Made by a program: the position numbers and the translations under genes
Notes under the pieces: model-generated
What the model was told of the DNA's origin: nothing
Database searches by the model: none
Seen by the model: only the letters and a program-made list of their open reading frames with translations
Part shown: one piece after another, positions 25,220-34,498 of the stretch
Numbering within the stretch: position 1 is the stretch's first letter
Layout: each line of letters begins with the position of its first letter
Assembly (NCBI RefSeq): GCF_003634755.1
Contig: NZ_RBXA01000006.1
Span: 1 to 58,894, forward strand
Length of the DNA: 58,894 nt
Direction: 5' to 3'
Source: Flavobacterium limicola
GTDB taxonomy: Bacteria > Bacteroidota > Bacteroidia > Flavobacteriales > Flavobacteriaceae

Positions 25220-25744
25220 ATGTACGAAAAAACGTTTCCCAATAAAAGATTCAAACATACTTTAGAATTTCTAAAAAAACACGTCTCAACTTCAGAGACC
25301 ATATTAGACTTAGGCGTTGAAAATCCTTTCTCTAAAATCATGAAATCCGAAGGATTTGCAGTTACAAATACAACAGGAGAAGACTTAGACAAAGACCAAT
25401 CCGTATTTTCATCACAAAAAACAGATGTGGTAACCGCTTTCGAAATTTTTGAACATTTATTAAATCCCTACACAATTTTAAGTGAAATAAAATCGGATAA
25501 AATTTTCATATCCATACCAATGCGTTTGTGGTTTTCTCCCGCTTACCGCAGTAAAACGGACATGTGGGACAGACATTACCATGAATTTGAAGACTGGCAA
25601 CTGGACTGGCTTTTGGAAAAAACGGGTTGGAAAATAATTGACCGCGAAAAATGGACAAATCCCGTAAAGAAATTTGGTCTTCGTCCCTTATTGAGAAAGT
25701 TCACCAATCGCTATTATATTGTTTACGCTGAAAAAATAAAATAA
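25220..25744 (+). CDS. SAM-dependent methyltransferase (small class I type)
   Basis: A 174-aa protein with a short Rossmann-like start. ETILDLGVENPFSKIMKSEG replaces the classical glycine-rich motif I. Next come TTGEDLDKD and VVTAFEIFEHLLNPYTILSE, typical of Methyltransf_11/23 proteins. It is shorter than the ~200-240 aa norm. The stop overlaps the start of the next gene (TAATG), so it works with the GT2 enzyme, perhaps modifying a glycan or lipid. The degenerate motif I leaves catalytic activity uncertain. Confidence 0.75.
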   Translation: MYEKTFPNKRFKHTLEFLKKHVSTSETILDLGVENPFSKIMKSEGFAVTNTTGEDLDKDQSVFSSQKTDVVTAFEIFEHLLNPYTILSEIKSDKIFISIPMRLWFSPAYRSKTDMWDRHYHEFEDWQLDWLLEKTGWKIIDREKWTNPVKKFGLRPLLRKFTNRYYIVYAEKIK

Positions 25745-26592
25745 TGAATTATTATATTGTTATTCCGGCGCATAATGAAGAAGCCTTCATCGCTTTAACT
25801 TTAGACTCTTTGATTTCGCAAACCGTTTTACCTAAAAAAGTAGTTGTCGTCAATGACAATTCTACGGATAAAACAGCAGAAATCGTTACGGCTTACGCCA
25901 AAGAGAATCCGTTTATCTCATTAGTAAACAAAACTTCAAGCGCCATACATTTACCGGGAAGTAAAGTCATTCAGGCTTTTCACAAAGGTTTTGAAACATT
26001 GGATGAAGAGTATGACGTTATCGTAAAACTGGATGCCGACTTAATTCTACCGAACAATTATTTCGAAACTATTTTAAATATTTTCGAAAAAGACGCAGCG
26101 ATAGGAATGGCTGGTGGATTCGCTTACATAGAGAAAAATGGCGAATGGATTTTGGAAAACCTAACCGATAAAGACCATATTCGTGGTGCATTCAAAGCGT
26201 ATAGAAAAGCATGCTTCCAACAAATAGGGAATTTAAAACCAGCTATGGGTTGGGACACCGTTGATGAATTATTGTCAAAATTTTACGGATGGAAAGTCGT
26301 TACGGATGCTTCATTAATCGTAAAACATTTAAAACCAACAGGAGCTAATTACAACAAAACTGCCCGTTATAAACAAGGAGAAGCGTTCTACACACTAGGC
26401 TACGGTTTTATAATCACTTCCATAGCTTCGGCAAAACTGGCGATGATGAAAAAGAAACCGTTACTCTTTTTAGATTACATCAAAGGTTTTTGGAAATCCA
26501 AAGCTGCTAAAACACCATTATTAGTAACGGAAGAACAAGCTAAATTCATCCGGAATTATCGCTTAAAAAAAATGAAAGAGAAGCTTTTTTAG
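25744..26592 (+). CDS. Family 2 glycosyltransferase
   Basis: This is a 282-aa GT-A fold enzyme. YIVIPAHNEEAFIALTLDSL is the GT2 nucleotide-binding start, VVVNDNSTDKT follows, and VKLDADLILP holds the DxD metal motif. The part after residue 150 (GWDTVDELLSKFYGWKVVTD) is family-typical. Translationally coupled to the methyltransferase. Acceptor unknown. Confidence 0.88.
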   Translation: MNYYIVIPAHNEEAFIALTLDSLISQTVLPKKVVVVNDNSTDKTAEIVTAYAKENPFISLVNKTSSAIHLPGSKVIQAFHKGFETLDEEYDVIVKLDADLILPNNYFETILNIFEKDAAIGMAGGFAYIEKNGEWILENLTDKDHIRGAFKAYRKACFQQIGNLKPAMGWDTVDELLSKFYGWKVVTDASLIVKHLKPTGANYNKTARYKQGEAFYTLGYGFIITSIASAKLAMMKKKPLLFLDYIKGFWKSKAAKTPLLVTEEQAKFIRNYRLKKMKEKLF

Positions 26593-26671
26593 CTTCAGAA
26601 ATCAAAAACTGCTAAATCAAAAGGTATAACTCTTTACAATTTTTGTAATTTAGCCCATATTCGCAAAACTT

Positions 26672-27421
26672 ATGATGCTCATTCGATATATAACGCAAAT
26701 AGGAAGATACTTCTTAATGCTGAAAGAAATTTTCAACAAACAAACCAAATGGTCTGTAATGAAAAATTTAATTTTCAAGGAAATTGATGATTTAATTATC
26801 GGCTCCCTAGGTATTGTAGCCTTTATTTCTTTCTTTGTTGGTGGTGTTGTCGCCATACAAACTGCATTAAACCTGACCAATCCTTTAATTCCAAAATACC
26901 TTATAGGATTTGCAACACGACAATCCGTAATATTAGAATTTGCCCCTACTTTTATCTCCGTAATTATGGCTGGTAAAATGGGTTCTTTTATTACGTCAAG
27001 TATAGGCACAATGCGGGTTACAGAACAAATTGACGCATTGGAAGTAATGGGAGTAAATTCTCTTAATTATCTTGTCTTTCCAAAAATAATTGCTCTGTTA
27101 TTGTATCCGTTCCTTATCGGAATTGCTATGTTTCTAGGAGTTTTAGGCGGATGGATGGCTGGTGTATACGGAGGCTTTACGTCAAGCGACGAATTTATCA
27201 ATGGAGCTCAAATGGATTTTATTCCATTTCATATCATATATGCTTTTATTAAGACTTTAATATTCGCCATGTTATTAGCAACAATCCCATCTTTTCATGG
27301 GTATTACATGAAAGGTGGAGCACTTGAGGTAGGAAGGGCAAGTACCGTTTCCTTTGTTTGGACATCAGTTACCATAATATTATTCAATTACATATTAACG
27401 CAGTTGTTACTAGGATCATGA
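26672..27421 (+). CDS. mlaE: MlaE-family ABC transporter permease
   Basis: This is a 249-aa protein with about five membrane segments, matching MlaE/YrbE (FFVGGVVAIQTALNLTN, VIMAGKMGSFITSSIGTMRV, EQIDALEVMGVN). The family moves phospholipids between the membranes to keep outer-membrane asymmetry. The stop overlaps the mlaF start as ATGA. The MlaD substrate-binding and other Mla genes are not adjacent, as is usual for some Bacteroidota. Confidence 0.92.
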   Translation: MMLIRYITQIGRYFLMLKEIFNKQTKWSVMKNLIFKEIDDLIIGSLGIVAFISFFVGGVVAIQTALNLTNPLIPKYLIGFATRQSVILEFAPTFISVIMAGKMGSFITSSIGTMRVTEQIDALEVMGVNSLNYLVFPKIIALLLYPFLIGIAMFLGVLGGWMAGVYGGFTSSDEFINGAQMDFIPFHIIYAFIKTLIFAMLLATIPSFHGYYMKGGALEVGRASTVSFVWTSVTIILFNYILTQLLLGS

Positions 27422-28179
27422 TAGAAGTAAAAAACGTAGAGAAATCATTTGGCGGAAACAAAATTCTTAAAGGTATTTCGACGGTTTTTGAAACCGGAAA
27501 GACAAATTTAATTATTGGACAAAGTGGATCTGGTAAAACAGTTTTGCTTAAAAGTCTTTTAGGGATCCATACTCCGGAATCCGGAACGATTTCATTTGAC
27601 GGCCGAATTTATTCTGAATTAAATCCTGATGAGAAACGAGAATTACGAACTGAAATCGGAATGGTTTTTCAAGGAAGTGCCTTGTTTGATTCTATGACTG
27701 TAGCTGAAAATGTTGGATTTCCGTTGCGAATGTTTACCAAAGACAATAATTCAAAGATTCAAGAGCGCGTTGACTTCGTGTTAAAAAGAGTGAATCTTAC
27801 AGATGCACATAAAAAATTACCTTCTGAAATTTCAGGAGGAATGCAAAAACGGGTGGCGATTGCTCGTGCCATTGTAAACAATCCAAAATACTTGTTTTGT
27901 GATGAGCCAAACTCTGGTTTAGATCCAAATACAGCAATCTTGATTGATAATCTTATCAAAGAAATTACTGAAGAATACAACATCACAACGGTTATAAACA
28001 CGCATGATATGAACTCCGTGATGGAAATTGGAGAGAAAATTCTATTCTTAAAAGATGGTTTAAAAGCTTGGGAAGGAAGTAAAGAAGAAATTTTCAGAAC
28101 CGATAACGAGGCTGTTGTCGCCTTTGTTTATTCTTCTAATTTATTCAAAAAAGTTAGAGAAGCGTATTTGAAAGATTAA
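27418..28179 (+). CDS. mlaF: MlaF-family ABC transporter ATPase
   Basis: This is 253 aa from the ATG at 27418, which overlaps the mlaE stop. An upstream frame from 27358 lies within mlaE and is not used. Walker A is GQSGSGKT, the Q-loop is VFQGSALFDSM, the signature is SGGMQKRVAIARA, and Walker B is YLFCDEPNSGLDP followed by H-switch NTHDM. With MlaE it forms the phospholipid transporter core at the inner membrane. Confidence 0.94.
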   Translation: MIEVKNVEKSFGGNKILKGISTVFETGKTNLIIGQSGSGKTVLLKSLLGIHTPESGTISFDGRIYSELNPDEKRELRTEIGMVFQGSALFDSMTVAENVGFPLRMFTKDNNSKIQERVDFVLKRVNLTDAHKKLPSEISGGMQKRVAIARAIVNNPKYLFCDEPNSGLDPNTAILIDNLIKEITEEYNITTVINTHDMNSVMEIGEKILFLKDGLKAWEGSKEEIFRTDNEAVVAFVYSSNLFKKVREAYLKD

Positions 28180-28183
28180 AAGA

Positions 28184-28786
28184 TTAGCTGGATTTCAATA
28201 ACTCCACCTCAGCATTTGGATTGAATAAATAAGTCTTTCCAGAACTCATTTCGAGACATTCAAAACGTTTAGTTCTTACAGCTATTTTTTTAAAAATCTT
28301 TCCGTTTTGTATTCGGAAAACACTGCCGTACGGAATTTCGAATAGATAATTCTTATCATTTTGCTGGTCAAATTGTTTCAAGGCTAACGCTAAAGTGGCA
28401 TCAGTATCACTACTTGCCGTTGGATTTTTGAAATGACGAGCCAATAAAGGCAATAAATGATTCGGGAAAATTTCCGGTCGGATGTAAGGAATCATCAACC
28501 GTTGAAAAGAATATTTCCACTCGTTTCCATGCGGTTTAATATTGCGTCCGAATTTTTCAAACGCAACCAAATGAGAAATTTCATGAATCAATGTAATCAA
28601 GAACTTGTATTTATTCAGATTTGAATTTACCGTGATTTCATGCTTCCCATTCAACCCTTTTCGATAATCACCATGACGCGTTTGCCTTTCGTTAACAATC
28701 TTAAGATGCACTTGATTGGCAACAATAAGTTCAAAAACGGGTTTTACCGCATGCTCTGGAATGTATCTGGCTAAGGTTTCGCTCAA
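28184..28786 (-). CDS. SprT-like zinc metalloprotease-fold protein
   Basis: This is about 200 aa. Zinc motif: H68-E69-I-S-H72 (LIHEISHLVAFEKFG), plus H86 in KPHGNEWK. SprT/Spartan-like proteins share this helix. No ATG fits the frame, so translation most likely begins at TTG (28784-28786). The gene follows an SDR gene by 12 bp on the same strand. Confidence 0.82.
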   Translation of the reverse strand: MSETLARYIPEHAVKPVFELIVANQVHLKIVNERQTRHGDYRKGLNGKHEITVNSNLNKYKFLITLIHEISHLVAFEKFGRNIKPHGNEWKYSFQRLMIPYIRPEIFPNHLLPLLARHFKNPTASSDTDATLALALKQFDQQNDKNYLFEIPYGSVFRIQNGKIFKKIAVRTKRFECLEMSSGKTYLFNPNAEVELLKSS

Positions 28787-28798
28787 AACAGTTATGAA

Positions 28799-29476
28799 TT
28801 AAGGATTCGTAGAAGAAACTTGCAACACTTTACCATTGAAGTATTTGTTTCCAGTCAAAGTGAAATCATAAATATAATTTGCCATCTCACCTGCTGTTAT
28901 TGGTGCTTGATAGCCTGGAAAAGCTTCTTCCAACATTTCAGTTTGTACGGAACCCAAAGCTAAAACATTGAAAGAAATCCCACGCTCTTTGTATTCTTCT
29001 GCTAATAATTCTGATAATGTAATAACGGCCCCTTTACTCGAACTATAGGCTGCCAATCCAGCAAACTTTAAACTTCCCTGAATCCCACCCATAGAACTTA
29101 TGGTTACCACATGGCTTCCTTTTTGCAAATAAGGCAGACAAATTCGAGTCAAATTAGCAACTCCAAAAACATTTACTTTATAAATGTTTTCAAAATCTTC
29201 TTGAGTGGTTTCTGAAAAAGGTTTAAGCAATAAACTTCCTGCGTTATGAACGACAGCGTCTATTTGTTTCCAAGACTTGGAAAGAAAATCACTTACTTTC
29301 ACCAATTCAGATTCATTGGATAAATCAACCGAAAGGCAGGTAATATTTTCGTTCCCTAATAAAGATTGAGGAATTTTTCTGGAAATGGCTAATACTTGGT
29401 GACCAGCATTGGCAAATTGTAATGCCAACTCAAATCCTATTCCTCTACTCGTTCCTGTGATGATAATATTTTTCAT
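28799..29476 (-). CDS. Short-chain dehydrogenase/reductase
   Basis: This is a 225-aa Rossmann SDR. The cofactor motif TGTSRGIGFE is at residues 7-16, NAG is in VVHNAGSLLL, a catalytic Ser is in VVTISSMGG, and Tyr-Lys is in AAYSSSKGA. The substrate cannot be told. It is likely the first gene of an SDR-sprT pair. Confidence 0.9.
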   Translation of the reverse strand: MKNIIITGTSRGIGFELALQFANAGHQVLAISRKIPQSLLGNENITCLSVDLSNESELVKVSDFLSKSWKQIDAVVHNAGSLLLKPFSETTQEDFENIYKVNVFGVANLTRICLPYLQKGSHVVTISSMGGIQGSLKFAGLAAYSSSKGAVITLSELLAEEYKERGISFNVLALGSVQTEMLEEAFPGYQAPITAGEMANYIYDFTLTGNKYFNGKVLQVSSTNP

Positions 29477-29567
29477 GAAGCAAAAATAAACAAAAACAGT
29501 AAAAAAATAATGCTTTATACAAAGGATTGTTGTTGTTATAAAAATTAAAAATTACTACAATTTTACT

Positions 29568-29575
29568 TATTTTTG
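29568..29575 (+). promoter_or_regulatory. -7 element of the GNAT gene
   Basis: TATTTTTG fits TAnnTTTG and lies 31 bp before the ATG at 29607. No good -33 partner is seen. Confidence 0.4.
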
Positions 29576-29606
29576 GTAAACCAAATTAACATCAGATTCT
29601 AAAAAA

Positions 29607-30185
29607 ATGATAGACAGTATACAATTCGAAACTGCAAAAATGAATGAAATTGATGGCGTATTGGCATTACAGGAATTGTACCTTGTAGCTAATCTATCCG
29701 AAGAAGAAAAAGCTTCCGGATTTGTTACCACGCCATTTACTATTGAGCAACTAACCGAAGTCATCACTGAAAATAACTTATTTGTTGCCAAAAACAATAA
29801 CAAAATCATTGCTTATATTTTTGCAGGAAGTTGGGAATTTTTCAAACAATGGCCTATTTTCAATTACATGAGTTCATTGTTTCCGGAACTGACCTTTTTA
29901 GATTTTGACATCACCACTACCAATAGTTTTCAATACGGCCCCATTTGCATTCACAAGGAATATAGAGGAAAGGGATTGATAATCCCACTTTTTGAGTTCA
30001 TGAGAAAACACGTTGTTAAGAAATACCCATTGGCTTTGACCTTTATCAACAAAGTAAATATCCCGTCTACAAAAGCGCATACCGAAAAACTAAAATGGAC
30101 CATTATTGGGGATTTTCAATTCAATAATAATGAATACTTCATTTTGGCGTATTATATGAATCAGGAGGCTTCTGAAACTATTTAA
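29607..30185 (+). CDS. GNAT family N-acetyltransferase
   Basis: This is 192 aa. The acetyl-CoA-binding motif is in YGPICIHKEYRGKGLIIPLF, followed by a V-shaped beta pair. The N-terminal part (NEIDGVLALQELYLVANLSE) is typical of GNATs acting on small molecules or protein N-termini. Substrate unknown. Its last 8 bp overlap the end of the convergent M28 peptidase gene. Confidence 0.85.
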   Translation: MIDSIQFETAKMNEIDGVLALQELYLVANLSEEEKASGFVTTPFTIEQLTEVITENNLFVAKNNNKIIAYIFAGSWEFFKQWPIFNYMSSLFPELTFLDFDITTTNSFQYGPICIHKEYRGKGLIIPLFEFMRKHVVKKYPLALTFINKVNIPSTKAHTEKLKWTIIGDFQFNNNEYFILAYYMNQEASETI

Positions 30186-31158
30186 GCATAATGATCTCTC
30201 GTGTTGGGGAGTTTGCCATTTGCGCTACAGCAGGTAATAATTCCTGAATAAAAGAAGTCATGTGCGGAATATCCATCGCTTTGAAATCATCAGAAACATG
30301 ATGGTAAAATTCAAAGTTTTGAAAATCAAACGTACTCACAGACTGACAAGGCACTTTAAAAAGTTCGTAAAATGAATAGTTGTCTGATCTATAAAATAAT
30401 TTATATTCGGCTTCTTTTGGAAGAAAACCAATCGTATTTTTCCCAGTATATCCATTGATTTTATCTGCCATATTAGATTTATCAAAACCCGTAATATAAG
30501 CCAGATAATCTCTTTTCATTGGCACACCAATCATTTCAATATTGAACTGGGCATACAATTTAAAATCTTGTGCTTTCAATTTTTTGGCCAAATGTTTAGA
30601 GCCTAACAGCCCTTTTTCTTCTCCAGCAAAAAACACAAAAAGAATACTCCGTTTATTATTTTTGGCGGTACTGAAATATTTTGCCATTTCAGCAACTGCA
30701 GTTGTTCCTGAAGCATCATCATTTGCACCGTTATTTATAAAATCGCCATTTACCCCATTTTTATCCAAACCAATATGATCGTAATGTGCGCTTAGAATTA
30801 CAAACTCATTTTTTAAAAATGGGTCATTCCCTTCAACAACACCTACAATATTGAATGCAGTTTCCTTAAAAGTTGATAACGTATCACGATACGATTTAAA
30901 ATATGGTTTTACATTATTGTTGTTAAAAAATTGTTCTAAATAATCCGCAGCTTTTACCATTCCTGCTTTTCCGGTTTCCCTTCCCTCCAGTTCATCCGAA
31001 GCTAAATATTTCAATGTTTTAGCAACGTCATTTTCTTTTACTTTATAACCAAAATCAATACTTTTTAATTTAGCATCAACTGTAGCTTGGGCAATAAGAG
31101 TTGATGATGACAGAAAACTAAAGAAAATTAAAGAAAGAGATAGACATGCTTTTTTCAT
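30178..31158 (-). CDS. Secreted M28 family zinc aminopeptidase
   Basis: This is a 326-aa protein with a signal peptide (LSLSLIFFSFLSSSTLIAQA). Zinc ligands are in SAHYDHIG and NDDASGT, with the catalytic Glu-Glu in FFAGEEKGLLGS. Other conserved sites are NIEMIG and YYRSDNYSFYELF-like segments. It acts outside the cytoplasm on peptides. It lies downstream of a LysE-type gene on the same strand. Confidence 0.9.
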   Translation of the reverse strand: MKKACLSLSLIFFSFLSSSTLIAQATVDAKLKSIDFGYKVKENDVAKTLKYLASDELEGRETGKAGMVKAADYLEQFFNNNNVKPYFKSYRDTLSTFKETAFNIVGVVEGNDPFLKNEFVILSAHYDHIGLDKNGVNGDFINNGANDDASGTTAVAEMAKYFSTAKNNKRSILFVFFAGEEKGLLGSKHLAKKLKAQDFKLYAQFNIEMIGVPMKRDYLAYITGFDKSNMADKINGYTGKNTIGFLPKEAEYKLFYRSDNYSFYELFKVPCQSVSTFDFQNFEFYHHVSDDFKAMDIPHMTSFIQELLPAVAQMANSPTREIIMLK

Positions 31159-31178
31159 AATATTGAAGTTTATGTTTT

Positions 31179-31832
31179 TTATAATATGGTTTTATTTCGA
31201 TAATATTTCTTGTAGACTTTTACCATTTGAACAAAAGCCAAAATCACAAAAAATGATGGAATTACAATTGGAATTACATATTTAGAAAAGCTGGACGTAT
31301 TTTGAGCCAAGGTATTCAATATCAAAATCAAACTCAACATTCCAACAAATGTACCTATTAAAGTCCCTGCAATATAAAACAGTTTGAGTTTATTTACTAT
31401 TGAAATATAATTCCCATTGATTAGATATAGATTCCAACCAGTCCAAAATGGTACTTGAAGAAAATTGATTGCACTCAAAAAAACACCTATTAACAAGGGA
31501 GAATACATCGCATATTTTTCTAAAACACCTTGCTGTTCCATTGTTTGATTAGCACTTGCATAGAAAGAATAGCCTATTATCAATAAGAACAAGATGGCGA
31601 AAAAATCAATAACTTTCATTAACTTTTTATTATTAACCAATTGCTTTGCGAAAATTAAAGTAAAATAAACCACAAACATTTCAACAAAAACAACTCCTAA
31701 CAAAAAAAATGTTAAGCTGTTCAACCCTAGTTTTGAATAGATTTCAAAACCAATAAAATTCAAATATCCCAAAGGGATTGAACCGATAAAGCTCACTAAA
31801 AAACCAACAAAAATGTTCTTTAATGCCTTCAT
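31179..31832 (-). CDS. LysE family exporter-like membrane protein
   Basis: This is 217 aa from the ATG at 31830-31832. A longer frame starts at a TTG inside the upstream gene. About six membrane segments (VGFLVSFIGSIPLGYLNFIG and others) match the LysE/RhtB pattern, whose members export amino acids. It begins 4 bp after the ATP-grasp gene stop, hence the same transcript. Substrate not inferable. Confidence 0.75.
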   Translation of the reverse strand: MKALKNIFVGFLVSFIGSIPLGYLNFIGFEIYSKLGLNSLTFFLLGVVFVEMFVVYFTLIFAKQLVNNKKLMKVIDFFAILFLLIIGYSFYASANQTMEQQGVLEKYAMYSPLLIGVFLSAINFLQVPFWTGWNLYLINGNYISIVNKLKLFYIAGTLIGTFVGMLSLILILNTLAQNTSSFSKYVIPIVIPSFFVILAFVQMVKVYKKYYRNKTIL

Positions 31833-31836
31833 AATT

Positions 31837-32886
31837 TTAGAAATTAACAATTTTACTGCTTTGTTCCAGATGCATTTTATATTCCCTCATGCCGTCTTTA
31901 TGCTGTAAATAGGGAGCTCCATTTTTATGGTTTGCCACACTTATTTCATACATATAGGTGATATGACGCGCAAGTTCTTTCCATGCAAAAAACAATGAAT
32001 GTTTTGGGTCATAAATATGGGTAGGCTCGCTTGCAGCTCCATTAAGTTCGACTACTGAAAAATTCAATCCTTGCTCTAATTCTGCTATAGTATTGTACAT
32101 CACATCCAATCTACCAAAATAGAAACCCGGAATTTGCATACACATTTCGTTAATCGTTTGTGTCAATTTTGGGGTTATCCAATGACTTCCATCAATAAAT
32201 TTCGCCCCGCGTGCATGATTACCATACGGCACCAAATTCAACTTTTCTCCTTTTGGAAGAATGTCGAGTAGTTTTTTTCCGTATTCCTGTTTCAAAACCT
32301 TTAATTGCAATTCATATCGCGGATTTTCTTTTATTAATTCTTCTACGGTAGAGAATCCGTTTCCGGTAATAATCAAAAATTCTTTCGAAACTATTCCGGT
32401 GATTCTGCCGACTTTTTCGTGAGGATAACGCACATAGAAAATCCCAACTTCGTTTTTGTACGGAATTAAATCCTGTACTACATAATCAAAATTTGCTTTT
32501 TCAGCATATCCTTTTAAATCTTCAATCGTATTAATTTTTTTGACACCAGATCCGCGAAGACCTATATCTGGTTTTGCAATCAAAGGGTATTTTATTGCCG
32601 CAGCTTCAATCGCATTTGAAATATCTTCAAGAGCAGTTCCTTCTTTTATTAATTCCGTTTTTGGGTAATACTGTTGTGGAATCAAATTATAGATTTCTTT
32701 TTTGGACTCCATCATAAAACCGCCATTTTTTATGGTTGGATTAGAAGCATTAAAGAAAAAAATAGATTTTGCCTTTATTGAATAATAGGACCATAAAAAA
32801 TAAATAGGAATGTAAACAATCTGGAAAGGCCAATATTCCCAATGCGTAATTTTATGAAAAAATAGTTTGCTTTGCCTGTTCGTCAT
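31837..32886 (-). CDS. ATP-grasp ligase-like protein
   Basis: This is 349 aa, starting from the ATG at 32884-32886, 22 bp past the NRDE gene stop. A TTG start at 32949 would overlap the NRDE gene by 41 bp. The ATP-grasp features are PLIAKPDIGLRGSGVKKI, YVVQDLIPYKNEVGIFYV and FYFGRLDVMYN near SVVELNGAASEPTHIYD. It most resembles D-Ala-D-Ala-ligase-like or RimK-like members. The N-terminal ~50 residues include a hydrophobic stretch (WPFQIVYIPIYFLWSYYSI) that may anchor it to the membrane. Amine or acid substrate unknown. Confidence 0.82.
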   Translation of the reverse strand: MTNRQSKLFFHKITHWEYWPFQIVYIPIYFLWSYYSIKAKSIFFFNASNPTIKNGGFMMESKKEIYNLIPQQYYPKTELIKEGTALEDISNAIEAAAIKYPLIAKPDIGLRGSGVKKINTIEDLKGYAEKANFDYVVQDLIPYKNEVGIFYVRYPHEKVGRITGIVSKEFLIITGNGFSTVEELIKENPRYELQLKVLKQEYGKKLLDILPKGEKLNLVPYGNHARGAKFIDGSHWITPKLTQTINEMCMQIPGFYFGRLDVMYNTIAELEQGLNFSVVELNGAASEPTHIYDPKHSLFFAWKELARHITYMYEISVANHKNGAPYLQHKDGMREYKMHLEQSSKIVNF

Positions 32887-32908
32887 AACTCGGGTCAATG
32901 TTTGTTTT

Positions 32909-33619
32909 TTAAACGGTGATAAATGAGGTCGAAAAATCCTGTTGCGCAATCAAATCGTAATGCAATATAACTACTTTATTTTTTTCAATAACCGCTTGCG
33001 TAATACTCAACGTTTTCATCTCCTCATTTCTATTGATGACCAAACCATTTTCATCATTTTCTTCTTCGGTGTAGCGATGAAAATCGTACATTTTTGATTC
33101 GGAAATTTCGAGATTTGTATCCATAAAAGTATGAAACCAGTCGGCACGTTTTTCACGAATCGATGAGGAATACAAAGTCGATGAAGACCAAATATGATTT
33201 TGATGAATATCCAAAGGAGTTGTTCGTTTTTCTTTTCCGTTCCAGCGCAATTGAAAAAGAGCGTTGTTTTGAAATAAGACTAACGTAAAAGGTTCTATGT
33301 TGTCCAAATCAATTTCGTTCCAGAAATCCTTTGGCGATAAGCTGCTGATCATGTCTAAAACAATCAAGCCTCGGCTTTTTCGATATGGAAGTTGCACTTC
33401 ATGCTTTTCATCGGCACCGTTTAAAAGCACTAAAATTGTACCGTCCGCATTAGCTACAAACCACGTTCCTCCTGCTTTTGGATCCTTTGAAAAAATAAGA
33501 TTCTTTCCATTTACGGTATAAATCCTTGGCGGTATTGCGCTTGGCCGTACAGTTTTTTCATCCCGATTGGATGTAATGATAATTTTATCATTCGTTGCGA
33601 CAAAACTTACTGTGCACAT
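32909..33619 (-). CDS. NRDE (TANGO2-like) family protein
   Basis: This is a 236-aa protein. It starts MCTVSFVATNDKIIITSNRDE, with the conserved Cys2 and NRDE motif of the family, whose function is linked to haem or lipid handling in eukaryotes and is unclear in bacteria. The block GGTWFVANADGTILVLLNGA is conserved. Its start overlaps the DinB gene stop by 13 bp, so they are cotranscribed. Confidence 0.88.
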   Translation of the reverse strand: MCTVSFVATNDKIIITSNRDEKTVRPSAIPPRIYTVNGKNLIFSKDPKAGGTWFVANADGTILVLLNGADEKHEVQLPYRKSRGLIVLDMISSLSPKDFWNEIDLDNIEPFTLVLFQNNALFQLRWNGKEKRTTPLDIHQNHIWSSSTLYSSSIREKRADWFHTFMDTNLEISESKMYDFHRYTEEENDENGLVINRNEEMKTLSITQAVIEKNKVVILHYDLIAQQDFSTSFITV

Positions 33620-34095
33620 TGATTTCTATATTCTATGGTAGATCGGGCAACGCCAAAATTAGGGTCAATTGTTACTGTTTCACATTGCAAGATAGCCACT
33701 TTTATAAGCGCCTGATGGTGAATACAATGTTCTAAATTATACAATAATTCTCTGAAATAGTTGCTTTCTATTCGGATTTCCTCTCCATCAATAATTTGTA
33801 ACAACTCGATATTTTTATTTTTTTTATCTAAATTTTGTTGAATCAATAGGATGTTTTCAATAGCAAAAGCAGTATCCGTTTGAATTCGAATATTTCGTTC
33901 TCTTTTATCATAATTCACAAGACCTAAATCATACTGATTTTCTAAGCATTGAAACATTTCAATAATATGTCTTGTATGCTCTCCAATGGTAGCATTACTT
34001 AACTCCGCACAAGAATTTGAGTATTCTGTTTGAGACAATTGATTCAGCAAATCAATTAGTTCGTTCAAACTATTATTTATAGAAGGTATTAACAT
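33607..34095 (-). CDS. DinB-like four-helix protein
   Basis: This is a 162-aa protein. The metal-binding histidines are in IGEHTRHIIEMFQCL and NLEHCIHHQALIKVAIL, as in the DinB/YfiT family. Many members are metal-dependent thiol transferases or unknown. It lies in a minus-strand operon with the DoxX, YHS and peroxiredoxin genes. Confidence 0.85.
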   Translation of the reverse strand: MLIPSINNSLNELIDLLNQLSQTEYSNSCAELSNATIGEHTRHIIEMFQCLENQYDLGLVNYDKRERNIRIQTDTAFAIENILLIQQNLDKKNKNIELLQIIDGEEIRIESNYFRELLYNLEHCIHHQALIKVAILQCETVTIDPNFGVARSTIEYRNQCAQ

Positions 34096-34104
34096 ATTTA
34101 AGTT

Positions 34105-34485
34105 TTAATTCAACAAATTCATCAATCTAGTCCTCTCCTTAAAAACTAAAATAACACAGCAAAGAAAGGTAATTAGTGCCAAAATAAAAAGTGTGCCGCC
34201 ATCATTTTTCACTTCAATACCAAGAACGAACAGATGAGCAAAAATTGCACCAACCATAACGCCGCAACCCATTATAGCGCCAAATAACAAAGTTCTGGGA
34301 ATTAAAATCAAAATTACCGTAATCAACTCGGCAACTCCAGTACCAATCCTTCCGTAAGGTTCAATTCCCAAACTCGAAAAAATATAAACCGACTCTTCAC
34401 TAGTCGTAAATTTGAAGTAAAGTGTTTGCACTAAAATTACTGCTACTGTAAGTCTCAGCAACCAGAAAAAAAGAGATAGTTTCAT
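34105..34485 (-). CDS. DoxX-like membrane protein
   Basis: This is 126 aa with four membrane helices (LLRLTVAVILVQTLYFKFTT, LLFGAIMGCGVMVGAIFAHL). It fits the DoxX family. It lies 13 bp after the YHS gene and 9 bp before the DinB gene, indicating an operon. Related proteins are often found with redox or thiol-stress genes. Confidence 0.85.
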   Translation of the reverse strand: MKLSLFFWLLRLTVAVILVQTLYFKFTTSEESVYIFSSLGIEPYGRIGTGVAELITVILILIPRTLLFGAIMGCGVMVGAIFAHLFVLGIEVKNDGGTLFILALITFLCCVILVFKERTRLMNLLN

Positions 34486-34498
34486 GATTTCTATTTTT

